NCBI GenBank assembly: GCA_947650285.1
Contig: CANTFL010000042.1
Location: 62,001-126,000 of the forward strand
Direction: 5' to 3'
DNA length: 64,000 nucleotides
Source: Hyaloperonospora brassicae
Taxonomy: Eukaryota > Oomycota > Peronosporomycetes > Peronosporales > Peronosporaceae
Position numbers and translations under genes: made by a program. Every line of letters begins with the position of its first letter. Within the stretch, counting starts at the first letter, position 1. The notes under the pieces are model-generated. The model did no database searches. It had not been told where the DNA came from and saw only the letters and a program-made list of their open reading frames with translations. This document shows, in pieces, positions 63,103 through 64,000 of this stretch.

Positions 63103-64000
63103 ATGAGCCCAAGCTTCGCAAACTCTGCCCAAGACCTCGATCACGCCTTCGCCATGGATGCGTCTCCTTTCACCGCCGCTCGCATCAACAAGTTCTCCGG
63201 AACAAACTTCCATGTGTGGAAGTTCAAGATGCAAATGGTGCTGGAGGAGCGAGAATTGTGGGACGTCGTGAGTGGCGAGGTCAAGCTCGGGTACTGCAAA
63301 AATACTTTGGACCAAGCGACATTCAAGCGAAAGTCGCGGAAGGCACTAGCGATAATATGTCTTGCGATGGAGGATTCGCAGTTGCCACTGGTTCGCTCGT
63401 CGAAGGACGCGTATGATGCATGGTCACGTCTGGAAGGACACTACGAGAAGAAGAGCTTGGCCAATAAGCTCTTTCTTCGTCGACGCTTCTTCACGACAAT
63501 GATGGGAGAAGGTGATGACGTGCTGGAGCACATTAACCGACTAAAAAGTCTGGCGGAGCAGCTCGACGCAGTCGGTGCTCCGGTCAGTGAGGATGATTTG
63601 GTCATCACGCTTCTGGCCAGCCTTAGCGAGTCGTACCAGTTCCTAATAACAGCTCTGGAGTCGAGAGCCGACTCGCTGTCTTGGGAACTAGTGACGTCTC
63701 GGCTAATGCACGAAGACTGAAGCGCAAGGAACAAGGTGGCGGTATCGAAGGAGCCGCGCACGTTCAAGCTCAAGCTTTCATGTCAAGGGACAGTAAGTAC
63801 AAGGCTCGACCGGTGAAGAAGACTGGTGCGTGCCACAACTGTGGAAAGCAAGGCCATTGGATTATGGAATGTCCCTCGCGGTTTCAGAGAGACGCTGAAA
63901 GACACAGGAGTCAGCGTGCAAATATTGCGCAAGAACAGGATCTTGGCGATTACCTTTTCTCGGTCGGTGGTGGCAAGTCCGAGTCGAGTAACACGTGATT
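63103..64000 (+). pseudogene. Copia gag (frameshifted, incomplete)
   Basis: From ATG 63103 (or 63154) the frame encodes a Copia Gag: INKFSGTNFHVWKFKMQM, then WSRLEGHYEKKSLANK and DDLVITLLASL, ending early at TGA 63718-63720. The downstream part, in another frame, carries KRKEQGGG and one zinc knuckle CHNCGKQGHWIMEC near 63,832-63,873, ending near the window edge. A one-base frameshift near 63,715 separates them. Confidence 0.85.

Larger units (their letters stand above)
62719..64000 (+). mobile_element. Ty1/Copia element, 5' end (continues beyond window)
   Basis: A candidate LTR with TGTTGA start at 62719 is followed by Copia-type gag. If the LTR ends at the CAACA finishing at 63030 it is 312 bp. 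However, GGTTATGAGCCC, the initiator-tRNA half-molecule site used by the 22.9-kb Copia, appears at 63098-63109, so the true LTR end may be later. The other LTR and pol lie outside the window. Confidence 0.8.

Overview
The window is a piece of a repeat-rich oomycete (Peronosporales-like) nuclear genome. Evidence: eukaryotic genes with short GT-AG introns (67-289 bp in the models I could build), dense GC-rich housekeeping genes next to long retrotransposon tracts, a Ty3 element with two RNase H domains of a kind known from plants and oomycetes, and small secreted cysteine-rich proteins of the sort found in plant-associated oomycetes. I cannot name the species.

Layout. 1-14485: a large, young Ty3/Gypsy element on the + strand. 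Its 1.86-kb LTRs differ at about 11 sites. It has gag, a pol disabled by two lesions, and an intact 873-codon ORF on the opposite strand between pol and the 3' LTR. The element is heavily enriched in GATC. It sits in a decayed Ty1/Copia remnant (14.5-16.1 kb, - strand). 18628-23250 is an older Copia element (- strand, 301-bp LTRs, iMet half-tRNA primer site), riddled with lesions. 16.1-18.6 kb and 23.3-25.4 kb hold no recognisable intact gene.

25.4-47.0 kb is the host gene island: a PDZ-repeat protein (-), DNA polymerase eta (-), an NPC1-type sterol transporter (+), a PAF-acetylhydrolase-like enzyme (-), a KIX/HRDC coiled-coil protein (+), a CMGC/DYRK-like kinase (+) and a two-ring AAA+ ATPase (-). 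The kinase and ATPase coding ends overlap by 38 bp on opposite strands. The PAF-AH/KIX pair shares a short divergent promoter.

45.5-61.9 kb is shaped by a direct segmental duplication (45497-49833 and 57118-61923). It carries the front half of the ATPase gene (pseudogenised in the second copy), a block with 121-bp tandem repeats flanked by a 14-bp direct repeat, and a convergent pair of small cysteine-rich ORFs kept open in both copies. Between the copies are a 5'-truncated LINE, a separate 12-cysteine secreted protein gene and an ABCG transporter that has lost its ATP-binding half. The window closes in a third Copia element (from about 62.7 kb, +) whose candidate LTR contains Pol III-like A and B boxes.

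Host genes were modelled by hand; every spliced model given closes in frame, but no alignment or RNA data was available.
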